Source: Streptomyces sp. GS7 (GTDB lineage: Bacteria > Actinomycetota > Actinomycetes > Streptomycetales > Streptomycetaceae). From it: 64,000 bases of DNA. A program made the position numbers and the translations under genes. This document shows, piece after piece, positions 17,817-27,800 of this stretch; within the stretch, counting starts at the first letter, position 1; every line of letters begins with the position of its first letter. Location of the stretch: contig NZ_CP047146.1 of the NCBI RefSeq assembly GCF_009834125.1, forward strand, positions 8,278,501 through 8,342,500. The letters run 5' to 3'. Under the pieces are notes generated by a model. It saw only the letters and a program-made list of their open reading frames with translations. It was not told the origin of the DNA and did no database searches.

Positions 17817-18791
17817 GTGCTGGAAGAGGTGGAGCGCTGGCTCGGCAGCCGCTCCTGGTCCGCCGCGGACCGGCCGCTGGAGCAGCTGTTGGAGGCGAAG
17901 CGGCAGACGGGCCGGACGGTCAGCGTGGTGCTGCCCGCGCTCGATGAGGAGGCCACGGTCGGCGCCATCGTCGCCACGATCCGGGCCGAGCTGATGACCG
18001 CCGACGTCCCGCTGGTCGACGAGCTGGTGGTGTTGGACTCGGGCTCCACCGACCGCACCGCAGAGGTCGCCGCCGCGGCCGGCGCCCGGGTCGTCCACCG
18101 GGACAGCGTGCTGCCCCGGATCCCGGCGGTGCCCGGCAAGGGCGAGGTCCTGTGGCGCTCCCTTCTGGTCACCACCGGCGACATCGTCTGCTTCGTGGAC
18201 GCCGACCTGCGGGAGTTCTCCGCCGGCTTCGTGTCCGGGATCGTCGGCCCGCTGCTGACCGATCCGGAGATCCAGTTCGTCAAGGCGATGTACGACCGGC
18301 CGCTGGAGACCGGGGCCGGGCAGGTCCGGTCTGCCGCCGGGGTGGAGCAGGGCGGGCGGGTGACCGAGCTGGTGGCCCGGCCGCTGCTGAATCTGCACTG
18401 GCCGCAGCTGGCCGGCTTCGTGCAGCCGCTGGGCGGCGAGTACGCGGCCCGCCGTTCGCTGCTGGAGCGGCTGCCCTTCCCCGTCGGGTACGGGGTCGAG
18501 CTGGGGCTGCTGGTGGACGCGCTGCACACCGTCGGGCTGGACGCGCTGGCGCAGGTGGACGTGGGGGTTCGCAAGCACCGCCACCAGGGCGGGCAGGCCC
18601 TCGGGCGGATGGCCGCGGCGATCTACCGGACCGCCCAACTCCGGTTGGCCCGGGGTCACTTGGTGCGCCCCCGGCTCACCCAGTTCGACCGCGGCGAGCA
18701 CGGCTTCGTGCCGCGGACGACGGATGTGGACACCGAGGAGCGTCCGCCGATGGCCGAAATCCCCGAATACGCGGAACGGCGGGCAGCCTGA
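17817..18791 (+). CDS. gpgS: Glucosyl-3-phosphoglycerate synthase
   Basis: A 324-residue retaining glycosyltransferase (GT81/GT2-like fold) from GTG 17817 (LEEVERWLGSRSW). It has VVLPALDEEATVG, LDSGSTDRTAEV, the metal-binding DAD in FVDADLREF, and GGEYAARRSLLERLPFPVGYGVE. It transfers glucose from NDP-glucose to 3-phosphoglycerate, the first step of glucosylglycerate and methylglucose lipopolysaccharide synthesis. It is followed 50 nt later by otsA, so a compatible-solute operon is likely. Confidence 0.88.
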   Translation: MLEEVERWLGSRSWSAADRPLEQLLEAKRQTGRTVSVVLPALDEEATVGAIVATIRAELMTADVPLVDELVVLDSGSTDRTAEVAAAAGARVVHRDSVLPRIPAVPGKGEVLWRSLLVTTGDIVCFVDADLREFSAGFVSGIVGPLLTDPEIQFVKAMYDRPLETGAGQVRSAAGVEQGGRVTELVARPLLNLHWPQLAGFVQPLGGEYAARRSLLERLPFPVGYGVELGLLVDALHTVGLDALAQVDVGVRKHRHQGGQALGRMAAAIYRTAQLRLARGHLVRPRLTQFDRGEHGFVPRTTDVDTEERPPMAEIPEYAERRAA

Positions 18792-18840
18792 GCGGCGATC
18801 CGTACGTTTGCGCGGATCGGTCAGTGGTTAATGTCGCGAC

Positions 18841-20334
18841 ATGGTCTCCGAGCGCAGTGCGGTCCAGCCAGGTGCCGAGGTTCTCGTCGCGTCCAACCGT
18901 GGGCCGGTGTCGTACGCCCTGGGAGAGGACGGGGAGCTGACCGCGAGGCGGGGCGGCGGGGGGCTGGTGTCGGGGCTGTCGGTGATCGGCCCGGAGACAG
19001 ACGCGGTGTGGGTGTGCTCGGCGCTGGGGGACGGTGACCGGGAGGCCGTGCGGCGGACCGGGGGGCTGCTGGATACCGCGGACACCGGTGGACAGCGCGT
19101 CCGGATGCTGGACATCGCGGCCGATGTGCACGCCGCCGCGTACAACGGCATCGCCAACTCCGTGCTGTGGTTCGTGCACCACATGCTGTACCAGACGCCC
19201 CTGGAGCCGGTGTTCGACGCGGACTTCCGCGGCCAGTGGGCGGCGTACGAGGCGTACAACGCGGCGTTCGCGACCGCGCTCGCGGACTGCGCGAGCCCGG
19301 GGGCGGCGGTGCTGGTGCAGGACTACCACCTGGCGCTGGTGCCGGGGATGCTGCGCGAGGTGCGGCCGGACGTCCACATCGCGCACTTCTCGCACACGCC
19401 CTGGGCGCCGCCGGAGTACTTCGCGATGCTGCCCGACGACATCCAGCGGCAGCTGGTGCTGGGGATCCTCGGCGCGGACCGGGCGAACTTCCTGACCGGG
19501 CGGTGGGCGCGGGCGTTCACGGCCTGCTGCGAGCAGGCGCTGGGCGGGGACTGCACGGCGCACTGGCCGCGCCACGAGGCGCCCAGCGTCATCGCGATGC
19601 CACCGGACCGCAAGGCGCACCGGACCAGGATCGGGGTGTACGGCCTGGGCGCCGATGCGGAGTTCCTGCGGGAGCGGTCGCGGCGGGCCGACGTCGAGGA
19701 GCGGATGGCGGCGCTGCGGGAGCAGATCGGCGGGGCGGACCGGAAGACGATCGTCCGGGTCGACCGGACGGAGCTGTCCAAGAACATCGTGCGCGGACTG
19801 CTCGCGTACCGGCGGCTGCTGGCCGACCGGCCGGAGTGGCGGGAGCGGGTGGTGCACCTCGCGTTCGCCTACCCCTCGCGGCAGGACCTCCCCGTCTACC
19901 GCGACTACACCGCCCAGGTCGGCCGGCTCGCGGACGAGATCAACGCCGAATTCGGGACGGCCGGCTGGCAGCCGGTCGTGCTGCATGTGAAGGACGACTT
20001 CGCGCGGTCGCTGGCGGCGTACCGGCTCGCGGACGTGGCGCTGGTCAATCCGATCCGGGACGGGATGAACCTGGTCGCGAAGGAGGTGCCGGTGGTGTCC
20101 GACGCGGGCTGTGCGCTGGTGCTGTCGCGGGAGGCGGGCGCCTGGGAGGAACTGGGCGAGGACGCGCTGGGCGTCAATCCGTACGACGTCGGGGCGACCG
20201 CGGAGGCGCTGCACACGGCGCTGTCGATGCCCGCCGGGGAACGGGCGGAGCGCAGTGCGCGGCTGGCCGCGGCGGCCACCGCACTGCCGCCGGCACGGTG
20301 GTTCCTGGAGCAGTTGCGGGCGCTGGCGGAGTGA
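18841..20334 (+). CDS. otsA: Trehalose-6-phosphate synthase
   Basis: A 497-residue GT20 enzyme that makes trehalose-6-phosphate from NDP-glucose and glucose-6-phosphate. It shows SNRGPVSY near the N-terminus, NSVLWFVHHMLYQ, QDYHLALVPGMLR, HFSHTPWAPPEYF, VDRTELSKNI and the nucleotide-sugar site NPIRDGMNLVAKE. Length matches the family. The phosphatase OtsB lies 2.1 kb downstream on the opposite strand. Confidence 0.95.
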   Translation: MVSERSAVQPGAEVLVASNRGPVSYALGEDGELTARRGGGGLVSGLSVIGPETDAVWVCSALGDGDREAVRRTGGLLDTADTGGQRVRMLDIAADVHAAAYNGIANSVLWFVHHMLYQTPLEPVFDADFRGQWAAYEAYNAAFATALADCASPGAAVLVQDYHLALVPGMLREVRPDVHIAHFSHTPWAPPEYFAMLPDDIQRQLVLGILGADRANFLTGRWARAFTACCEQALGGDCTAHWPRHEAPSVIAMPPDRKAHRTRIGVYGLGADAEFLRERSRRADVEERMAALREQIGGADRKTIVRVDRTELSKNIVRGLLAYRRLLADRPEWRERVVHLAFAYPSRQDLPVYRDYTAQVGRLADEINAEFGTAGWQPVVLHVKDDFARSLAAYRLADVALVNPIRDGMNLVAKEVPVVSDAGCALVLSREAGAWEELGEDALGVNPYDVGATAEALHTALSMPAGERAERSARLAAAATALPPARWFLEQLRALAE

Positions 20335-20452
20335 CCGGCGCCCGCGCGGGCGCGTCGGCGGCCGGTCCCGCTGCTCCTTGAGGACTCGGGCGGGGGCGCA
20401 CCGAGGTGCCCCGCCGGTAGATCGTCCGCGGGCCCGGCTAGCGTGGTGGTCC

Positions 20453-21577
<1,125 letters not shown>

Positions 21578-21663
21578 CCCAGCCGGGCCCGGCGCGCCGC
21601 GGATGCTCCCCCGCACTCCCGTCACGCGGCTGTGCGGGGCCGGAGTGGGGTAGTTCTTGTTCC

Positions 21664-22338
21664 ATGTCAATCTCCGCACGATGGGCCGCGGTTGCGGCCG
21701 TCACCGTCCTGGCGACCACGCTCGCCGGCTGCACGTCCGGCAAGAGCGGGTCCGACCCGAAGGGCGGCAGCTCCTCGAAGTCCGGGGCGCCGGGCTCCTC
21801 CGCCTCCGCCCCGTCCGGGCCGATACCCGTCGGCCCCGGGCCGCAGTCCGCGTACACGGTCCAGAAGCAGCCCGACCCCGGCACCTGCCACGTCCGCTAC
21901 ACCGCCGACAAGCAGCCGCTGCCCGACCCCAAGTGCACCCCCGGGGCGACCAACCCGAAGGTCACGCAGCAGACGCTGAAGGCCACCATCTGCTCCAGCG
22001 GCTACACCAAGGGCATCCGGCCGCCGGTCAGCATCACCAACCGGGAGAAGGCCGCCAACGCCAAGTCGTACGGCTACACCGGCCCGATGCACGACGCCGA
22101 GTACGACCACCTCATCAGCCTCCAGTTGGGCGGCGACCCCAACGACCCGCGCAACCTGTGGGTGGAGCCGCCGTCCCCGGGGCACAAGCCGGGCGCCGGG
22201 CCGAACAACCCCAAGGACGGGGTGGAGAACAAGCTCAAGACCGCCATCTGCTCCGGCAAGACCGACCTGGCCAAGGCGCAGCAGGCCATCGCGCACGACT
22301 GGACGACGGCGCTGTCCTCCCTGGGCATCAAGGAGTAG
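21664..22338 (+). CDS. Lipoprotein with HNH-like domain
   Basis: A 224-residue secreted lipoprotein: signal peptide with lipobox LAGC (Cys about 22), a Ser/Gly/Pro linker, then a C-terminal domain with EYDHLISLQLGGDPNDPRNLWVEP. The D-H...LGG...N-L-W arrangement resembles an HNH-nuclease beta-beta-alpha core, and DGVENKLKTAIC follows. Catalytic activity is not shown. A perfect hairpin separates it from convergent otsB. Confidence 0.75.
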   Translation: MSISARWAAVAAVTVLATTLAGCTSGKSGSDPKGGSSSKSGAPGSSASAPSGPIPVGPGPQSAYTVQKQPDPGTCHVRYTADKQPLPDPKCTPGATNPKVTQQTLKATICSSGYTKGIRPPVSITNREKAANAKSYGYTGPMHDAEYDHLISLQLGGDPNDPRNLWVEPPSPGHKPGAGPNNPKDGVENKLKTAICSGKTDLAKAQQAIAHDWTTALSSLGIKE

Positions 22339-22395
22339 TCCCGGGTCCCGGGGAACGGCCCCGGGCCGCAAGGAGAGAGCGGCGCCCCGGCAGCG

Positions 22396-22422
22396 GCCCG
22401 GGCCGGGTGTTCCGGCCCGGGC
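22396..22422. terminator. Bidirectional terminator between lipoprotein gene and otsB
   Basis: A perfect 11-bp stem GCCCGGGCCGG / CCGGCCCGGGC with a 5-nt loop, four bases before the otsB stop codon. Confidence 0.8.
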
Positions 22423-22426
22423 GGGC

Positions 22427-23344
22427 TCAGCGCCGGCTCTCGATGTGGTCCGCGAGGGCGCCGAGCAGCGCCACCACGCCCCGGGGGCCGTCGACGACGA
22501 GGTCGGCGCGCTCGGCCAGCTCGGTGACCTCGTTGCTGCCGCTGCACACCAGGACGCCGCCCGGCCCGTCGGAGCGCAGCTTCTCGATGGCGGCGAAGGC
22601 GGCGAGGTCGCCGAGGTCGTCGCCCGCGTAGAGGACGGCGGCGGCGTCGGTCTCCCGGACCCAGTCGGCGAGCGCCACGCCCTTGTCCATGCCCGGCGGG
22701 CGCAACTCCAGCACCAGCCGGCCCGGTTCGACGATCAGGCCGTGGCGCTCGGCCAGCTCGGTGAGCGGTCCGCGCAGCGTCTCGAAGGCGTGCTGCGGGT
22801 CGGCGGCGCGGCGGGTGTGGACGGCGACGGCCCGGCCGCCCTTGCGCTCGACGGCGGTCTCGACCCAGGTGCCGCGCCAGACGCCGGAACGGTCCAGTAC
22901 GCCGGGGAGTTCGGCCTGTACGGCGGCGATGCCGGGGTGCGGGGCGGGGGCGTGCAGCGTGCCGGTCGCGGCGTCCCAGCGCTCGGCACCGTAGTGGCCG
23001 AGCACGACGAGGTGGTCCAGGCCCGGCAGGGCCTCGAAGCCGCCGAGACGGACCGCCACGGCGGCCGGGCGGCCGGTGATGACGGCGACCGCGCGCAGGT
23101 GCGGGGCGAGCCGGGCGAGGGCTGCGGTGGCGCCGGGGTGGGCGCGGGCCTTCGCCGGGTCGGGGACGATGTCGGCGAGCGTGCCGTCGAAGTCGAGGGC
23201 GACGACGGCACGTTCGGGATGCGCCAGCAGCGCGGCGAGGCCCTCACGGCCGGCGGCGGAGTGCGGCGTGGGGACGGCGGGGGGCGTCGGGGCCGGGTCC
23301 GGCGTCGGTTCGGGGTGCGGCGCGGCGTTCGGGGTGCTGCCCAT
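22427..23344 (-). CDS. otsB: Trehalose-6-phosphate phosphatase
   Basis: A 305-residue HAD-superfamily enzyme that removes phosphate from trehalose-6-phosphate. HAD motif I is DFDGTLAD (nucleophile Asp). Motif II is VITGRP, MDKGVALADW supplies the lysine, and motif IV is YAGDDLGDLAAF. The first 28 residues are a Pro/Thr-rich extension. It runs opposite to otsA, so the two trehalose genes are not one transcript. Confidence 0.93.
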   Translation of the reverse strand: MGSTPNAAPHPEPTPDPAPTPPAVPTPHSAAGREGLAALLAHPERAVVALDFDGTLADIVPDPAKARAHPGATAALARLAPHLRAVAVITGRPAAVAVRLGGFEALPGLDHLVVLGHYGAERWDAATGTLHAPAPHPGIAAVQAELPGVLDRSGVWRGTWVETAVERKGGRAVAVHTRRAADPQHAFETLRGPLTELAERHGLIVEPGRLVLELRPPGMDKGVALADWVRETDAAAVLYAGDDLGDLAAFAAIEKLRSDGPGGVLVCSGSNEVTELAERADLVVDGPRGVVALLGALADHIESRR

Positions 23345-23438
23345 GGGGCGACCCTACCGGCGGGGCACGGGCGCACGCCGGGTGTACGGGCGCATCGGGG
23401 CGGCGGGCCGGGGCGCCGAGGGGCGGCGCCGGGAGGGG

Positions 23439-23744
23439 TCAGCGGCGGGCGCGGCGGGCGTCCCGTACGCGGCGCAGCCGGTTGACGGTCACCGGGTCGT
23501 GCGCGAGCGCCCGGGGGTCGTCGAGCAGCGCGTTGAGGAGCTGGTAGTAGCGGGTCGGGGAGATGCCGAGCTGTTCGCGGATGGCGCGCTCCTTGGCGCC
23601 GGGGCCGGGCCAGGAACGGCGTTCCAGGGCGAGCACCGCCTCGTCGCGGGAGGAGAGCCCGCGCTCCGCGCCCGCACCGACCGTGCCGTCCGCGCCTGCT
23701 GTGCCCTCTGCGCCGTCCGCGCCTTCCACGTGCTCCGCCCTCAC
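23439..23744 (-). CDS. DUF3263 HTH-like protein
   Basis: About 101 residues from GTG 23744. The DUF3263 core is LSSRDEAVLALERRSWPGPGAKERAIREQLGISPTRYYQLLNALLDDPRAL, an HTH-like helical unit, followed by a basic tail (VNRLRRVRDARRARR). An acidic/Gly-rich N-terminus precedes it. It is likely a small DNA-binding protein; from memory it often sits next to otsB in Streptomyces. Confidence 0.85.
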   Translation of the reverse strand: MRAEHVEGADGAEGTAGADGTVGAGAERGLSSRDEAVLALERRSWPGPGAKERAIREQLGISPTRYYQLLNALLDDPRALAHDPVTVNRLRRVRDARRARR

Positions 23745-23889
23745 ATTCCCACGATAAGCCCACCGCCGGACGCCCTCGGGCGCCGGTCCGGGGTCGCGGT
23801 GCCCGGCCCGGGTCCCCGCGCCCGGACCGCGGCTCCATTGCCCGGCCCATGGCCTCATTGCCCGGCCCGTGGCCTCGGATCCGCCGGCC

Positions 23890-25158
23890 TCACTCGGTGG
23901 CGTTGTCGGCGGTGTCGGCGGTGTTCTGGATGTCGGTGAGCACCGCGGAAGGGTTGCCCTGCGGGCCGACGGCGGCGCCCATCCGGGCCTTGACGGTCTT
24001 GGAGACCAGCGGCCAGGAGGTCTTGTTGGACGGGTAGAACTGGGCGGTGGGGAGCTGGGTGAGGAAGCCGTGCAGCTTGCTGAAGCGGTCGTCGGCGAGC
24101 ATCGCCTGGGAGGCGGTGGTGGTGACCGGCAGCAGGTTGTAGTCCGCGGAGAACTTCAGGACGTTCTTCTCGCTGTAGACGAAGTCGAGGAACTTCCCGA
24201 TCTGCGCGCGGTGGCCGTTCTGCTTGAACGCCATCATCCAGTCGGCGACGCCCATGGTGGCCTTGGCCTTGCCGTTGGTTCCGGGGAGTTCGACGGTGCC
24301 GTAGTCGATGCCGTTGGCCTCGGCCTGCTTCATGAGGGTGGGGTGGCCGTTGAGCATGCCGACCTGGCCGGCGGCGAAGCCCGCGAAGGCGTCCCCGCGG
24401 TTGAGCTTGGCGGGGTCGGTGCCGGTGAGGCCCTTGCCGACGAGGTTCTTCTGGAGCCACTCGAAGGTCTTGACGTTCTCGGCCGAATTGACGGTGTATT
24501 TGCCGATGTTGTCGGTGTAGCCACCGCCTCCGGCGAGCATCCACTCCAGCGTCTCCGCCTGGGTCTCCTCGGGGCCGAGGGGCAGCGCGAAGGGTATTTT
24601 CACGCCGTGCGCCTTGAGCGCCTGGGCGTCGCTGACGATGTCGTCCCAGTTCTGCGGCGGGTTGGTGATGCCGGCCTGGGCGAAGAGCTTCTTGTTGTAG
24701 AAGAGCCGCCGGGTGCTGGCCCCGAAGGGCATGCCGTACTGGAGCCGCTGGTACTCGCCGGCCTCCGCGAGGGAGGGCGCGAAGTCGGCCTGGACGGGGA
24801 TGGAGAGAAGGTCGTCGGCGGTGTAGAGCTTGCCGTGGGCGGCGTAGTCGGCGTACGCGCCGATCTGGGCCATGTCGGGGGCCTTGCCGGAATGGACCAG
24901 GTCCTCGACCTTCTTGTCGACGTCGGTCCAGCTGTAGACGCTGACGTCGACCTTGATGCCGGGGTTCTTCTCCTCGAATTCCCGGACGAGCCCGTCCCAG
25001 TAGTGCTGGGAGCTGTTGGCCTTGCTGTCGCCGTAGTCCGCCGCGATCAGCTTGAGGGTGACATCGTTGCCGCCCGAGCCGCTTCCGCAGCCGGTAAGAG
25101 TCAGTGCCATGGTGGCGGCCAGTCCCGCCGCCGCCAGGCTCAAGTACCGCCGCTGCAC
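23890..25158 (-). CDS. Sugar ABC transporter solute-binding lipoprotein
   Basis: A 422-residue family-1 extracellular binding protein from GTG 25158. A lipoprotein signal ends LTLTGCGSG (Cys24), then VKLIAADYG..., HYWDGLVREFEEKNPGIKV and YNKKLFAQAGITNPPQNWDD. No permease genes adjoin it. It faces nagK-nagA across a shared intergenic region holding a DasR-like site, so an amino sugar or oligosaccharide ligand is likely. Import would depend on permeases elsewhere and probably on MsiK. Confidence 0.87.
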   Translation of the reverse strand: MQRRYLSLAAAGLAATMALTLTGCGSGSGGNDVTLKLIAADYGDSKANSSQHYWDGLVREFEEKNPGIKVDVSVYSWTDVDKKVEDLVHSGKAPDMAQIGAYADYAAHGKLYTADDLLSIPVQADFAPSLAEAGEYQRLQYGMPFGASTRRLFYNKKLFAQAGITNPPQNWDDIVSDAQALKAHGVKIPFALPLGPEETQAETLEWMLAGGGGYTDNIGKYTVNSAENVKTFEWLQKNLVGKGLTGTDPAKLNRGDAFAGFAAGQVGMLNGHPTLMKQAEANGIDYGTVELPGTNGKAKATMGVADWMMAFKQNGHRAQIGKFLDFVYSEKNVLKFSADYNLLPVTTTASQAMLADDRFSKLHGFLTQLPTAQFYPSNKTSWPLVSKTVKARMGAAVGPQGNPSAVLTDIQNTADTADNATE

Positions 25159-25413
25159 CGCTGTTACCGTCCCTTTGTCCCGAAATTCCGTGTCTGCCGG
25201 GCCATTCCCACCGCCGCCTCGGGGGTCGCCCAAGATCGACGCAGAACAGCGAGTCTCCCCACTGTCCCTCACAAGGTCTACACCACTCCCCATTCCGTTT
25301 CCTTATCGCCCTGCCTCTTGCGCAGGTCAGGCGCCGTGTGGGATGGCGAAGGAGAAATGCTACCCGCGCGTACGACAGATCCGAATTCGGACGCCGGCGC
25401 GACCGGACCGGCG

Positions 25414-25429
25414 AGTGGACTAGACCTTT
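25414..25429. promoter_or_regulatory. DasR-responsive element (dre)-like site
   Basis: AGTGGACTAGACCTTT resembles the dre consensus A-G/C-TGGTCTAGACCA (10 of 12 core positions). It lies 28 nt before the nagK start and 256 nt before the divergent binding-protein gene. DasR represses nag genes in the absence of glucosamine-6-phosphate. Confidence 0.7.
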
Positions 25430-25456
25430 CATGGCGGATCGCGCGAAACTGTTCCC

Positions 25457-26389
25457 GTGAGACACGTCATCGCCCTTGATGTGGGCGGCACCGGAATGAA
25501 GGCCGCCCTCGCCGGGGCGGACGGCACCCTGCTCCACGAGGCGCGACGTCCCACCGGGCGCGAACGCGGCCCCGCCGACGTCGTCGAGACGATCCTCGGC
25601 TTCGCCGCCGAGCTGCGCGACCTCGGCCGGGCGCGCTTCGGCAGCACCGCCCTGGCCGCCGGCGTCGCCGTCCCCGGCATCGTCGACGAGGCCGCGGGCA
25701 TCGCCGTCTACGCCGCCAACCTCGGCTGGCGGGACGTGCCGATGCGCGACCTGCTGTCCCGGCGGCTCGGCGGGGTGCCGGTCGCCCTCGGCCACGACGT
25801 CCGCACCGGGGGCCTGGCCGAGGGCCGGATAGGAGCGGGCCGGGACACCGACCGGTTCCTGTTCGTCCCCCTGGGCACCGGGATCGCCGGTGCCATCGGG
25901 ATCGGCGGCGGAATCGAGGCGGGCGCCCACGGGAGCGCCGGCGAGATCGGCCACATCGTCGTGCGGCCCGGCGGGCGCGCGTGCGGCTGCGGGCAGCGCG
26001 GCTGCCTGGAGACGGTGGCCTCGGCCGCGGCGGTGGGCCGCGACTGGGCGGCGGTCTGCGGCGATCCGGCGGCCGGCGCCGCCGACTGCGCCAAGGCCGT
26101 GGAGTCCGGCGACCGGCGCGCCCGGGAGGTCTGGCAGCACGCGGTGGACGCCCTCGCCGACGGCCTGGTCATCGCGCTCACCCTGCTCGACCCGCGGACG
26201 CTGATCATCGGCGGCGGGCTCGCCGAGGCGGGTGACACGCTGTTCGCGCCTCTGCGGGAAGCGGTCCGACGGCGCGTTACGTTCCAGCGGCTCCCCTCGA
26301 TCGTTCCGGCGGCCCTCGGGGACGCCGCCGGCTGCCTGGGCGCAGGACTGCTCGCCTGGGATCTTCTCTCCACGGAGGTAACCGCCTGA
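25457..26389 (+). CDS. nagK: ROK-family sugar kinase, probable GlcNAc kinase
   Basis: A 310-residue ROK kinase from GTG. It has the phosphate-1 motif LDVGGTGMKAAL, the sugar-binding GEIGHIVV, the zinc-binding CGCGQRGCLE, and GTGIAGAIGIGG. Its stop overlaps the nagA ATG by one base (TGATG), so the two are coupled. GlcNAc kinase is inferred from the coupling to nagA and the dre-like site; plain glucokinase is the alternative. Confidence 0.85.
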   Translation: MRHVIALDVGGTGMKAALAGADGTLLHEARRPTGRERGPADVVETILGFAAELRDLGRARFGSTALAAGVAVPGIVDEAAGIAVYAANLGWRDVPMRDLLSRRLGGVPVALGHDVRTGGLAEGRIGAGRDTDRFLFVPLGTGIAGAIGIGGGIEAGAHGSAGEIGHIVVRPGGRACGCGQRGCLETVASAAAVGRDWAAVCGDPAAGAADCAKAVESGDRRAREVWQHAVDALADGLVIALTLLDPRTLIIGGGLAEAGDTLFAPLREAVRRRVTFQRLPSIVPAALGDAAGCLGAGLLAWDLLSTEVTA

Positions 26390-27618
26390 TGGCACAGCAA
26401 CAGTCCGCGGGACGGACCTCGGCCCCCCGGCGCACCGTCCTGGCCGGCGCCCGCATCGCCCGGCCGTCCGGCGTCGTCGACGGCGGCCGGCTCACCGTCG
26501 AGGGCACCCGTATCGCCGGGGTCCACAGCCGCGACCTGGACCGGGTGCCGGCGTCCGGCGACGCGGGTGCCGGGGCGGAGACGGTCGTCGAGCTGACCGG
26601 GCACCTGATCGTCCCCGGCTTCGTCGACCTGCACGTCCACGGCGGAGGCGGCGGCTCCTTCTCGTCCGCCGACCCCGAGGAATGCCTGAAGGTCATCGGC
26701 ACCCACCGCCGGCACGGCACCACCTCGATGCTCGCCTCCACCGTCACCGGCGAACTGGGCGACCTCGCCCGGCAGGCCGCGGTGCTGGCCGAGCTGGTCC
26801 AGCAGGGCGACCTGACGGGCATCCACTTCGAGGGCCCGTTCATCTCCCCGCACCGCTGCGGCGCGCACCAGCCCGAGTTGCTGCGCGACCCGGACCCGGC
26901 CGACGTCCGCAAGCTCGTCGACGCCGCGCACGGGACCGCGAGGATGATGACCGTCGCCCCCGAACTCGACGGCGGACTGGACTCCGTACGGCTCCTCGTC
27001 GACGCCGGGGTGATCGCCGCCATCGGCCACACCGACTCCGGCTACGACGCCACCCGCCGGGCCATCGACGCCGGCGCCACCGTCGCCACCCACCTCTTCA
27101 ACGCGATGCCCGCACTGGGCCACCGGGCGCCCGGCCCGGTCGCCGCCCTCCTGGAGGACGAGCGGATCACCGTCGAGCTGATCAACGACGGCACCCATCT
27201 GCACCCCGCGGTCCTCCAGATGGCGTTCCGCGAGGCGGGCGCCGAACGGGTCGCGTTCATCACGGACGCGATGGGGGCGGCCGGCATGACCGACGGGATG
27301 TATCCGCTCGGCCCGATGCGGGTCGAGGTCAAGGACGGGGTCGCCCGGATCAGCGAGGGCCCCACGGCCGGCTCCATCGCCGGCTCCACGCTCACCCTGG
27401 ACCGGGCCTTCCAACGGGCCGTCACCGTCGACGGCCTGACGATCGATCAGGCCGTGCGGGCGCTCTCCGCCACCCCCGCCCGGCTGCTGGGCATCGACGG
27501 CCGGACCGGCTCCCTCCAGACCGGCAAGGACGCCGACCTGGTGGTGCTGGACGCGGCCTACGAGCTGGTCGGCGTCATGCGCCGGGGCGAGTGGCTGGTG
27601 CGCCCGCAGGGCGCCTGA
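26389..27618 (+). CDS. nagA: N-acetylglucosamine-6-phosphate deacetylase
   Basis: A 409-residue amidohydrolase that turns GlcNAc-6-P into glucosamine-6-P, the DasR effector. Metal and substrate motifs are present: DLHVHGGGGGSF, HFEGPFISPHRCGAHQPELL, HTDSGYDATRRAIDAG, HLFNAMPALGHRAPG, and the catalytic Asp in ITDAMGAAGM. It should also process the GlcNAc-6-P released by MurQ. Translation is coupled to the upstream kinase. Confidence 0.95.
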   Translation: MAQQQSAGRTSAPRRTVLAGARIARPSGVVDGGRLTVEGTRIAGVHSRDLDRVPASGDAGAGAETVVELTGHLIVPGFVDLHVHGGGGGSFSSADPEECLKVIGTHRRHGTTSMLASTVTGELGDLARQAAVLAELVQQGDLTGIHFEGPFISPHRCGAHQPELLRDPDPADVRKLVDAAHGTARMMTVAPELDGGLDSVRLLVDAGVIAAIGHTDSGYDATRRAIDAGATVATHLFNAMPALGHRAPGPVAALLEDERITVELINDGTHLHPAVLQMAFREAGAERVAFITDAMGAAGMTDGMYPLGPMRVEVKDGVARISEGPTAGSIAGSTLTLDRAFQRAVTVDGLTIDQAVRALSATPARLLGIDGRTGSLQTGKDADLVVLDAAYELVGVMRRGEWLVRPQGA

Positions 27619-27800
27619 ACCGACGGGCACCCGGTGCGCCCGGCCGCCGGCCCGGTGGCCGGGCAACACCGGGTGACCGTACCGGGTCTGGGCGTACCGG
27701 CATCCGCGATGGCATGATCGCTCGCGCACTTGTCCGTATGCCACCGCCGCACGCGGTGCCAGACCCACGGCCGTCCGGCCGGCCTCCCGGAGGGGAGACC

